From an uncultured Gammaproteobacteria bacterium (lineage in GTDB: Bacteria > Pseudomonadota > Gammaproteobacteria > CAIUAS01), in contig CAIUAS010000351.1 in NCBI GenBank assembly GCA_903897205.1, positions 1 through 13,634 on the forward strand: a DNA stretch of 13,634 nt. The letters are read 5' to 3'. The position numbers and the translations under genes were made by a program. Shown one piece after another: positions 7,109 to 13,634 of the stretch. The notes under the pieces were generated by a model. That model worked only from the letters and a program-made list of their open reading frames with translations. It was not told where the DNA came from and made no database searches. The first letter of the stretch is position 1, and each line of letters begins with the position of its first letter.

Positions 7109-8638
7109 ATGGATTTATCTACATTTAATAAACAATGCTATCGCACTTTAGTGGAATTATCACCTGTTGGAATGTTTTATACGGACGTTCAAGGTCTTTG
7201 TTTATTCGCCAATAAGCGCGCCTGTGAAATTTGTGGTTTGAATTTTGCAGAAATACAAGGTGAAGGCTGGGCTAACAGTTTATATCCCGCCGATAAAGAA
7301 TCAGCACTGGCTAATTGGCATGAGGCTGTTAAACGTTGTTTGCCGTTTAGCGCGGAATTTCGCTTTCAAACTACGCACGGAAAAATAACCTGGGGTTATT
7401 ACCAAGGCATTCCTGATTTAAGCCCTAGCGGCATTATTCAGGGATATACAGGTACTATTACTGATATCACGCACAAAAAAACACTAGAAGAACAGCACTT
7501 AGCTACTATCGCTTTGCTCAAAGCAACCGAACAAAATTTAATAGAAGCAAAGGAGAAATTACAACTGGGCTTAGAATCTGCAAAGATTGGTGTTTGGACG
7601 GAAGATTTTGTTAATAATACCGCCTACTGGGATCAGCAAACTTATCAGTTATTTGGTATAACGGATGTTAACATTAAACCGAACTATGCCTTTTTTTTAA
7701 GTTGCCTACATCCCGCTGACAGAGCGAAAATAAAATATACTACAGGGATTGCCTTAGCAAATAAGACAGCTAATTTTAATCATGAATATCGGGTTATTCA
7801 TCCTAATAACGATATCCGTTATTTAAAAGAGCACTCAAAAGTATATTATAATAATGCGCGCAAAGTTATTCGCTCGATAGGGGTGGTATGGGACATTACC
7901 GACGCTAAAGAGAATGAATTACGCCTACGCCAAAACCAGATAGAAATAGCTGACACCGCTCGTAAAAGCGCTATGGGTGAAATAGCTTCTGGATTGGCCC
8001 ACGAGCTCAACCAACCTTTAACTGTGATAGCAACTTACGCGCAACTTTGTGTTAGTCAATTAACAAAAACTCAGCCGCTTTCTAATAAACTGACTGAAGC
8101 TTTAGAACAGATCGTTAAGCAAGCCGAACGCGCAGGCAACATTATTCATCGGATCAAAGATATTACTAAACAAAAAGTCGTTTATTATGAGCCTACACAA
8201 TTAGACACTTTAATTACCGAGGCCATTGAATTTCTTCGCTATGAATTAACGGAAGAATTACCAAAAATAACTCTAGAATTCGACCAAAACCTCCTGCTAA
8301 TATATGTCGATCGCATTCAACTTCAACAAGTTATTATAAATCTTATCAGAAATAGTATTGAAGCCTTGCAAGAAATTAATAAATCCAGTAAAAAAATTCA
8401 TGTGCGCACCTTTTTAGAAAACAATAAAACTGCTATAACTATAGCCGACAATGGAGCGGGCATACCTAACGATCTGCAGAGACGAATATTCGAGCCTTAT
8501 TTCACCACCAAAAAAAAAGGGTTTGGTATTGGCCTTGCAATTTGCCGTTCCATTATTGAATCGCATGGTGGCCAGCTGGTACTTTGCCACTCAAACCATA
8601 ACAAAGGGACTTGTTTTAAACTTACTTTACCTTTGTAA
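7109..8638 (+). CDS. Cytosolic PAS-PAS sensor histidine kinase
   Basis: This two-component sensor of 509 residues has no transmembrane segment or signal peptide, so it senses a cytoplasmic cue. Domains in order: PAS at about 11-122 ending in the PAC-like GTITDITHKK, a helical linker to about 155, a second PAS_3-like domain at about 150-268 (WD...LFG, then GVVWDITDAK), and a dimerisation/phosphoacceptor helix with LAHELNQPL, phospho-His 298. The HATPase domain follows: N box NLIRNSIEA (411-419), G1 DNGAGI (447-452), F box FEPYFTTKK and G2 GFGIGL (471-476). This is the FixL/TtrS-like HPK4 style. I see no recognisable heme-binding pattern in the PAS domains, so the ligand is unknown. The regulator gene begins 5 nt after the stop. 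The Shine-Dalgarno is weak (AGG near 7101). A possible -10, TAAAAT, lies at 7040-7045 without a good -35. Confidence 0.93.
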   Translation: MDLSTFNKQCYRTLVELSPVGMFYTDVQGLCLFANKRACEICGLNFAEIQGEGWANSLYPADKESALANWHEAVKRCLPFSAEFRFQTTHGKITWGYYQGIPDLSPSGIIQGYTGTITDITHKKTLEEQHLATIALLKATEQNLIEAKEKLQLGLESAKIGVWTEDFVNNTAYWDQQTYQLFGITDVNIKPNYAFFLSCLHPADRAKIKYTTGIALANKTANFNHEYRVIHPNNDIRYLKEHSKVYYNNARKVIRSIGVVWDITDAKENELRLRQNQIEIADTARKSAMGEIASGLAHELNQPLTVIATYAQLCVSQLTKTQPLSNKLTEALEQIVKQAERAGNIIHRIKDITKQKVVYYEPTQLDTLITEAIEFLRYELTEELPKITLEFDQNLLLIYVDRIQLQQVIINLIRNSIEALQEINKSSKKIHVRTFLENNKTAITIADNGAGIPNDLQRRIFEPYFTTKKKGFGIGLAICRSIIESHGGQLVLCHSNHNKGTCFKLTLPL

Positions 8639-8643
8639 ATTTT

Positions 8644-9261
8644 ATGGATAACTCTATCGTTTATATAGTGGAAGATGATCAAGCCGTAGCAGATGCCCTT
8701 TGCTGCTTATTTGCTTCTGTTAAGCTACCTTGTCAACATTTCGCTAACGCTCAGTGTTTTTTAACTTATTATCATTCCAATATAAATATAAATGGTTGTC
8801 TATTGCTAGACGTGCGTATGCCTAACATCAGTGGATTTGATTTACAAGCACAATTAAAGCAACGCTCCTGTCAACTACCCATCATTTTTATAACAGGCCA
8901 TGGTGATATTGCTATGGCCGTGCGCGCAATGAAAGCGGGCGCTTACGATTTTATTACTAAGCCTTTCAACAACCAACTCTTATTAGAACAAGTACAAAGA
9001 GCCATTAACCTAACAAACCAACGTAATGTTAATGAACATTTTAAAAAAAACTTAACTACGTTAACTTCACGCGAACAACAAATTTTAACCCTGGTAATTA
9101 GTGGCAAGACCAGCAAAGAAATTGCACAAGAGTTAGCAATCACTCTATCTACCGTTGAAATGCACCGAAGTAAGCTTATGAAAAAGATGCAAGCAAAAAC
9201 GATCGCGGAGTTACTCAAAAATTACTTCCTATCTAAATTATCCCTAGGAAACTCCATATAA
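8644..9261 (+). CDS. FixJ/TtrR-family response regulator (REC-LuxR HTH)
   Basis: This DNA-binding transcription regulator of 205 residues is the typical FixJ length. The receiver domain spans about 4-120: acidic E10, D11, D12, phospho-acceptor D56 in LLLDVRMP, switch T84 in FITGHGD, K106 in FITKPF. The output is a LuxR/GerE helix-turn-helix at about 138-195, with LTSREQQIL and the recognition-helix region TLSTVEMHRSKLMKKM at 168-183. The GHGDI...MKAGAYDF stretch is characteristic of the FixJ subfamily. It follows the kinase gene by 5 nt and shows no Shine-Dalgarno (the upstream bases are mostly T and A), so translational coupling to the kinase is likely. The cognate pairing is inferred from adjacency. 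Targets may include the divergent FadL-like gene or its own operon. Confidence 0.94.
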   Translation: MDNSIVYIVEDDQAVADALCCLFASVKLPCQHFANAQCFLTYYHSNININGCLLLDVRMPNISGFDLQAQLKQRSCQLPIIFITGHGDIAMAVRAMKAGAYDFITKPFNNQLLLEQVQRAINLTNQRNVNEHFKKNLTTLTSREQQILTLVISGKTSKEIAQELAITLSTVEMHRSKLMKKMQAKTIAELLKNYFLSKLSLGNSI

Positions 9262-9404
9262 AAACACGGTTTATTATTATTATTTTTCAAACGCCCTGGC
9301 AAAAATGTCTTGCGTTCGGTATATTGAAGGATATCGCTATAGAAGGGATAATAATCAAATAAATCACGATGTGCTGTTAACCCTGACCTTAATAAGGAAA
9401 TAAT

Positions 9405-9839
9405 ATGCCAACCTCATCATCCGCCGGAGAAATTAGGCAAGTTTTAAAGGGTAATCCTTATATTTTGCTCGTTGAAGATGAGCCTATCACTCAAAAAGTC
9501 CACACTTTAATGCTGCAAAAATTAGGCTGTAAAGTTGATCTTGCCGTTAACGGTATGCAGGCTTTATTAATGTGCCCCAATCCTTACGATATTATTCTCT
9601 TAGACTGTGGTTTACCTGATATTGATGGCTTTGAACTTGATAAAGCACTGCGCAGCCAAGAAAAAAATCTCAGCATCACCAATCGCCCGCACATTATGCT
9701 AACTGCATTTACTTTCGCAACTATCGAAGAAGAATTTAAAACAACGGGGATTAATGACTATGCAATTAAACCAATCGCATTCAGTAGATTACGTTCGTTA
9801 ATTCAAAAATGGCTTGGTTTAAAATCATTAGTTAACTAG
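9405..9839 (+). CDS. Stand-alone receiver-domain protein
   Basis: This protein of 144 residues is a single REC domain with a 15-residue polar N-terminal tail and no output domain. Seen: acidic pocket E25, D26 (LLVEDEP), phospho-acceptor D67 in IILLDCGLPDIDGF, T100 in MLTAFT and K122 in YAIKPI. All residues for phosphorylation are present. The DCGLPDIDGF style resembles receivers attached to hybrid kinases that talk to HPt domains more than the FixJ receiver next door, so it need not be a target of the neighbouring kinase. It lies 143 bp past the FixJ-type gene with its own Shine-Dalgarno (AAGGA, 6 nt spacing). Separate transcription is possible, as no terminator is seen in the gap. Plausible roles are a phosphate sink, a phosphorelay shuttle or protein-protein control. 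Confidence 0.88.
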   Translation: MPTSSSAGEIRQVLKGNPYILLVEDEPITQKVHTLMLQKLGCKVDLAVNGMQALLMCPNPYDIILLDCGLPDIDGFELDKALRSQEKNLSITNRPHIMLTAFTFATIEEEFKTTGINDYAIKPIAFSRLRSLIQKWLGLKSLVN

Positions 9840-9966
9840 AACGATATCCATTCCGGCGATGGTTCTGCGTTTTTATTGCGCTAGCTAAAATCGGTGGCCC
9901 GGGGCCCTGTCGCTGCGAGACTCCTTCTTAGAGATAGCTTACCGCTTGCAACAGAACTGGTATATA
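9840..9966. other. GC-rich convergent spacer without recognisable gene or terminator
   Basis: Between the converging receiver gene and pckG, this stretch is about 53% G+C by count (64 of 120 bases in 9841-9960), clearly above its surroundings. It contains overlapping palindromes CCCGGG and GGGCCC at 9898-9906. There is no hairpin followed by a T tract on either strand, although both genes should end here. No open frame of note and no tRNA-like fold was seen. Confidence 0.5.
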
Positions 9967-11814
9967 TTAGCGTATAGAAACGTTTTTATCGTCAAAAACA
10001 GCGCCTAATTGCCCTTGAATTTTTGAAAATTCCTCTGGCAAATAGCGACCAAATTTTTCGAAAAATAGCGCGTGTGAATTAATTTCTTTAGCCCATTCTA
10101 TGGGATCTATTTTCATAATTTCGGCAAAAGACTCCGCATTGATTCCTGTAAACTCGGTCCAATCTAAATCTTCGTAGTTGGGAATAAAACCTATCGGAGT
10201 TTCAGTTGCACTAATATCTTGATGAACGCGCCCTAAAATCCACTTAAGTACGCGCATGTTTTCACTATAACCAGGCCACATATAATCGCCTTCATTGGAT
10301 TTGCGAAACCAATTTACCCCAAAAATTTTCGGGGGATGCTTAACCTTACGCCCGAATGCTAACCAATGCTGAAAATAATCACCCATGTTATAACCACAAA
10401 AAGGGATCATGGCCATTGGATCAGGGCGTAATACACCCACAGTTCCCGTTGCCGCCGCCGTGGTTTCAGAGCCGGTGGTTGCCGCAAGGTAAACACCGGC
10501 TTCCCAACTGCGCGCTTGATAAACCAATGGAATCGTCGTTGCACGGCGGCCACCAAAAATAAATGCGCTAATGGGTACCCCTTGTGGATTTTGCCATTCC
10601 GGATCGATAGAAGGGCATTGCGCCGCTGGCGTGGTAAAACGCGCATTCGGGTGCGCCGCTTTGCGCCCGCAAGCTGGCGTCCACGCCTGCCCTTGCCAAT
10701 CTATTAACTTTGCAGGAGGCGTCTCTGTCATACCTTCCCACCACACATCGCCCTCAGGCGTTAAAGCAACATTAGTAAAAATAGTGCTTTTAGTGATGGT
10801 ATCCATGACATTTGGATTTGTTTTATAAGAAGTTCCAGGCGCCACTCCGAAAAAACCTGCTTCGGGGTTAATCGCGTATAAGCGACCATCTGAACCTGGT
10901 TTAATCCACGCGATATCATCGCCTATAGTCGTTACATGCCAGCCTTTAAAATTTGCAGGGGGGATTAACATCGCAAAATTTGTTTTACCACAGGCACTCG
11001 GAAAAGCGGCCGTAACATAAGTTTTCTTACCCTGGGGCGATTCTACCCCGAGGATTAACATATGCTCAGCCAACCAACCTTCTTCTTTACCCATCACTGA
11101 GGCAATACGTAATGAAAAACATTTTTTGCCTAACAAAGCATTACCGCCATAACCGCTACCAAATGACCAGACAGCCCGTTCCTCGGGGAAGTGAACAATA
11201 TATTTATGTTCCTTATTGCAAGGCCACACTGCATCCTGCTGCCCCTCTGCTAATGGCATACCTACTGAATGCAGACACTTTACAAAATCATCGGAGCCTA
11301 ATTGCTCAAGTGCTTTACGTCCCATACGCGTCATGATCTTCATGTTTACAACGACATAGAGCGAATCGGTAAGTTCTACGCCAATTTGTGAAAGCGGAGA
11401 ACCTAAAGGCCCCATACAAAAAGGCACTACATATAAAGTTCGCCCTTGCATGCAACCCCTAAATAAATGGGTTAGTGTCGCTTTCATTTCACTGGGTTCC
11501 ATCCAGTTATTGGTTGGGCCCGCATCTTCTGGACGTTGGCTACAAATAAAAGTGCGATCTTCTACCCGAGCAACATCGCTCGGATCTGAGCAAGCTAAAT
11601 AGCTATCTGGACGTAACTTGGGGTTCAGTTTTTTAAAAGTACCTGCAGCAACCATTTCAGCACAAAATCTGTTGTACTCTGCTTCGCTACCATCACACCA
11701 ATAAACAGCGTCCGGCTCACATAAAACAGCAATTTCATCTACCCACGCTTTAAGTTTTTCATTGTTAATTTGTTCAGGAAAATAAGAACCGAAGTGTTTG
11801 ACCTGTTTTTTCAT
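9967..11814 (-). CDS. pckG: Phosphoenolpyruvate carboxykinase, GTP-dependent
   Basis: This cytosolic gluconeogenic enzyme catalyses oxaloacetate + GTP = PEP + GDP + CO2. Its 615 residues match the GTP family (about 590-630) and not the ATP family (about 530). Seen: R87 in VEDRTFICS, the GYGGNALLGKKC substrate region at 221-232, the GTP-type P-loop FPSACGKTN at 271-279 with its hyper-reactive cysteine C275, the metal-site GDD at 298-300, the INPEAGFFGVAPGT stretch starting at 315, and FGGRRA at 420-425 with the arginines contacting phosphate. All key residues are intact. The start ATG has GAGGA 6 nt upstream. The gene is monocistronic here, divergent from the amidotransferase unit and convergent with the receiver gene. 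It suggests growth on amino acids or other TCA-cycle feeders, in keeping with a Legionella/Coxiella-like lifestyle (inference). Confidence 0.97.
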   Translation of the reverse strand: MKKQVKHFGSYFPEQINNEKLKAWVDEIAVLCEPDAVYWCDGSEAEYNRFCAEMVAAGTFKKLNPKLRPDSYLACSDPSDVARVEDRTFICSQRPEDAGPTNNWMEPSEMKATLTHLFRGCMQGRTLYVVPFCMGPLGSPLSQIGVELTDSLYVVVNMKIMTRMGRKALEQLGSDDFVKCLHSVGMPLAEGQQDAVWPCNKEHKYIVHFPEERAVWSFGSGYGGNALLGKKCFSLRIASVMGKEEGWLAEHMLILGVESPQGKKTYVTAAFPSACGKTNFAMLIPPANFKGWHVTTIGDDIAWIKPGSDGRLYAINPEAGFFGVAPGTSYKTNPNVMDTITKSTIFTNVALTPEGDVWWEGMTETPPAKLIDWQGQAWTPACGRKAAHPNARFTTPAAQCPSIDPEWQNPQGVPISAFIFGGRRATTIPLVYQARSWEAGVYLAATTGSETTAAATGTVGVLRPDPMAMIPFCGYNMGDYFQHWLAFGRKVKHPPKIFGVNWFRKSNEGDYMWPGYSENMRVLKWILGRVHQDISATETPIGFIPNYEDLDWTEFTGINAESFAEIMKIDPIEWAKEINSHALFFEKFGRYLPEEFSKIQGQLGAVFDDKNVSIR

Positions 11815-11865
11815 TACTATTCCTCGCCAATAACCTTTGTTATCTTAAAATGTATTTTAGCAAAT

Positions 11866-11892
11866 AGTATAGAAGGGCGACTTAAGAGGCAA
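11866..11892 (-). promoter_or_regulatory. Candidate promoter of pckG
   Basis: Read on the minus strand: TTGCCT (11892-11887), a short 15-bp spacer, TATACT (11871-11866), about 50 nt upstream of the pckG start codon. The hexamers are good but the spacer is shorter than the preferred 16-18 bp, so this is tentative. Confidence 0.35.
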
Positions 11893-11921
11893 GCATAGAA
11901 GTCACTTGATTTAACTTGTAC

Positions 11922-11927
11922 TATACT
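11922..11927 (+). promoter_or_regulatory. Candidate -10 element of the amidotransferase operon
   Basis: TATACT matches consensus at 5 of 6 positions and lies 33 bp before the ATG at 11961. No good -35 hexamer is found at 16-18 bp upstream, so an activator or another promoter may be involved. The same 146-bp spacer holds the opposing pckG promoter candidate. Confidence 0.35.
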
Positions 11928-11960
11928 CGTCGCGTTTAATACTAAAGATAAGGAAATATC

Positions 11961-12881
11961 ATGTGCCGCGTTTTAATGTATTTAGGAGAACCTATTTTAG
12001 CAGATGATTTGCTATATAAGCCCGACAGTTCGCTCATTAAACAAAGTTACCATGCACGTTTTATGTCGCGCATGCACAATTTAGCGGGCTTTGGCATGGC
12101 CGCTTGGGATAAAAATTCTCATGACAAAGAAATCCCCTTTATTTATAAAACCGCCGAATTACCTTTTTATGATGCTAATTTAAAACACCTGGCCAATAAA
12201 ATAAAGACCGATTGTTTACTTGCTCATGTTCGCGGTGTTCCTTATAGCGAACACGAAGTAGTGGCGGAACAAAATGTGCATCCCTTTATTTATTCGAATT
12301 GTAAATTAGCGCTAGCGCATAATGGTAATTTAATGCATTTTGCCAAAATGAAATATGATTTATTAAATTATATTGATCCTGCCATTAACCGATTGATTCA
12401 TGGCACTACCGATAGCGAGTGGATATATGCTATCTTTATGTCACAATTTAAAAATCGCGCTGTCGCCCCTACTTTAAGCGAAACACGCCAAGCCATTTTG
12501 CAAACCCTAGCTATTTTAAGCAAGGTAAGGCAAAAACATAAAATCAAAACTGCATCGCCAGTTAATTTGTTTATTACTGGCGGCGATTATTTAGTAGCCA
12601 CTCGCTATGTATTTAATTTTGGTTGCTTTTACGATGATTTCCATAGCACACACCTACCCAACACCTATAACTCTTTATGGTATACCTATGGCCAAGAATA
12701 CCGCTTCCATCATAATGAATATAACATGATGGCCGGCGATAAACGCACCAGTGTCATTATCGCTTCGGAACCGCTAACGGAAGATACCACCACCTGGATT
12801 GAAGCACCCGAATATTCTTTAATCACGGCTTATATAAAAAACGCTGAAATGAAAATAATCACTGAGAATATAGATATTTAA
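11961..12881 (+). CDS. Class II glutamine amidotransferase, Dug3/YafJ/EgtC-like
   Basis: This N-terminal-nucleophile amidohydrolase-fold protein of 306 residues is a little longer than E. coli YafJ (255). Seen: catalytic Cys2 directly after the initiator Met (MCRVLMYLGEP), LLAHVRG at 86-92 with the arginine that binds the glutamine carboxylate, HPF at 107-109, LAHNGNL at 118-124 forming the oxyanion-hole region, TTDSEW at 149-154 (glutamine binding), and IIASEPLT at 266-273 near the end. The region usually reading GDGFGxGWY is degenerate here (LAGFGMAAWD, 41-50). No synthetase or acceptor domain is fused, so the reaction is unknown. Dug3 acts in glutathione breakdown and EgtC in ergothioneine synthesis, but neither pathway's other genes are present. 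The Shine-Dalgarno AAGGAAATATC fits this ATG. It is followed 11 bp later by a CNBD-like gene. Confidence 0.88.
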   Translation: MCRVLMYLGEPILADDLLYKPDSSLIKQSYHARFMSRMHNLAGFGMAAWDKNSHDKEIPFIYKTAELPFYDANLKHLANKIKTDCLLAHVRGVPYSEHEVVAEQNVHPFIYSNCKLALAHNGNLMHFAKMKYDLLNYIDPAINRLIHGTTDSEWIYAIFMSQFKNRAVAPTLSETRQAILQTLAILSKVRQKHKIKTASPVNLFITGGDYLVATRYVFNFGCFYDDFHSTHLPNTYNSLWYTYGQEYRFHHNEYNMMAGDKRTSVIIASEPLTEDTTTWIEAPEYSLITAYIKNAEMKIITENIDI

Positions 12882-12892
12882 GGACAACTCAC

Positions 12893-13612
12893 ATGCACGA
12901 ACAAAACATTAAAGCGATGTTAAAAAATATTTCCTTATTACAAACCTTAGAACCTATTGAACTTGATTATATTTTACCTTTTGTAAAATCATATGAATTT
13001 TCTGCTAACACCCTAATTATTCAACAGGGTAAAATTGGCAACGGGATGTATATTATTAAACAAGGTAGCGTACAAATAAACATACGCTTACCAGGAAACA
13101 TAGAAAATAAAATTGCGAGCTTAACTGAGCAAGATTTTTTTGGTGAAATTGCTTTTATTGATGGCGGCGTTACTACTGCCAGCGTTATCACTTTGAATAA
13201 AACCCACTGTTATTTTATCAGCTGCGATTATTTCAAAATGCTGCAATTATGCGCTCCTATTATCGCGCATAAAATATGCACAGCTATTGATCAGGGCGTT
13301 AGCAAACGTTTGCATCATATCAACCAACAATTAATCGGTCGTTTAGTCGACATTAAAAAAATGCCCTATTTTGCCAAACGGGCCAAACTTAGCAAGCCTA
13401 CACTGGCTAGTTTAACTGAATTAGAAAATCGCAAAATCAATAGCAATTTTTTAATCACTTTAGGCGTATTTAAAATTTTTAATGCCGCCGAATTAAGCGA
13501 ATTATTTTCCCATATGAAACTACGAAAAGCGGCGCGTGGTTGCATTGTTTTCGATGAAAAAGACCAAGCCTCGGCTTTTTATATCGTTGCGCAAGGCGCA
13601 GTTCAAACAATG
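12893..13612 (+). CDS. Protein with two cyclic-nucleotide-binding-like domains, 3' end missing
   Basis: A frame of 240 genuine codons is open to the point where adapter sequence begins at 13613, so the protein is truncated by the contig end. It would read on through the adapter, but those residues are artefact. The first CNBD-like domain spans about 15-135: LIIQQGKIGNGMYIIKQGSV at 41-60, then FFGEIAFIDGGVTTASV at 82-98, the phosphate-binding-cassette position. The arginine expected there (as in CRP GE...RSA) is replaced by threonine, so canonical cAMP/cGMP binding is doubtful. A linker at about 136-185 follows, then a second domain begins (LITLGVFKIFNAAELSELF, then IVFDEKDQASAFYIVAQGAV). No DNA-binding domain is visible in the part present. 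The Shine-Dalgarno AAGGA overlaps the stop of the amidotransferase gene (8 nt spacing), so the two are almost certainly one operon. Confidence 0.85.
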
Positions 13613-13634
13613 AGATCGGAAGAGCGTCGTGTAG
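13613..13634 (+). other. Illumina TruSeq adapter remnant at the contig end
   Basis: The last 22 bases begin AGATCGGAAGAGC and continue GTCGTGTAG. This equals the start of the reverse complement of the TruSeq universal adapter as known from standard trimming lists. It is not part of the genome. The seven codons it adds to the CNBD frame (RSEERRV) should be removed. Confidence 0.97.

Noticed and set aside
7109..7500. Oxygen-sensing FixL assignment for the kinase
   Set aside because: The kinase core and the FixJ-type partner fit, but I cannot find the FixL heme-ligand context in either PAS domain, so only the family style is claimed.
9271..9290. TTATTATTATTATTTTT run after the response regulator gene as a terminator or microsatellite
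   Set aside because: No stable hairpin precedes the T-rich run, and four short triplet units are unremarkable in AT-rich spacer DNA.
9840..9966. tRNA or CRISPR-like element in the GC-rich spacer
   Set aside because: No cloverleaf with a T-loop GTTCRANNC and no repeated units were found; it is a single unexplained stretch.
10356..11336. Plus- and minus-strand frames of 63-85 codons inside pckG
   Set aside because: They overlap the fully conserved GTP-PEPCK frame in other phases and lack any recognisable motif.

Overview
The window looks like a contig from a low-GC (roughly 38-40% by eye) gammaproteobacterium. The likeliest placement is Legionellales (Legionella/Coxiella/Aquicella/Berkiella type). 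The reasons are a GTP-type PEP carboxykinase, a nagZ-hpt pair, a FadL/OmpP1-family porin, a very large alpha-2-macroglobulin and an AT-rich codon style. This placement is inference; no rRNA or marker tree is available. The last 22 bases are an Illumina adapter, so the right edge is an assembly end and not a natural junction.

Layout. On the minus strand from the left edge is a partial, membrane-anchored bacterial alpha-2-macroglobulin (1-3657). Then comes a nagZ-hpt transcription unit for peptidoglycan recycling and purine salvage (5437 down to 3842), closed by a clear intrinsic terminator. Next is a FadL/OmpP1 outer-membrane transporter (6874 down to 5525) with its own terminator and a plausible tandem promoter. 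A 234-bp divergent spacer with a 10-bp direct repeat and a palindrome separates it from a plus-strand signalling block. That block holds a soluble PAS-PAS histidine kinase (7109-8638), a FixJ-type response regulator 5 bp downstream (8644-9261), and a stand-alone receiver protein (9405-9839). A GC-rich 127-bp convergent spacer of unknown role follows. After it come pckG on the minus strand (11814 down to 9967) and, divergently, a two-gene plus-strand unit. This unit is a Dug3/YafJ-like class II glutamine amidotransferase (11961-12881) and a protein with two cyclic-nucleotide-binding-like domains (12893 onward, cut by the contig end).

How the parts may work together. The kinase and FixJ-type regulator form a standard cytosolic phosphorelay. 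The divergent FadL-like gene and the kinase operon itself are the nearest candidate targets, and the lone receiver could be an extra phosphate sink or output. nagZ and hpt are metabolic salvage genes. pckG marks gluconeogenesis from amino acids or fatty acids. The amidotransferase plus CNBD-like pair has no function I can name and is the best candidate here for something undescribed. No tRNA, rRNA, insertion sequence, prophage or CRISPR array was seen. No gene-free stretch exceeds 300 bases.
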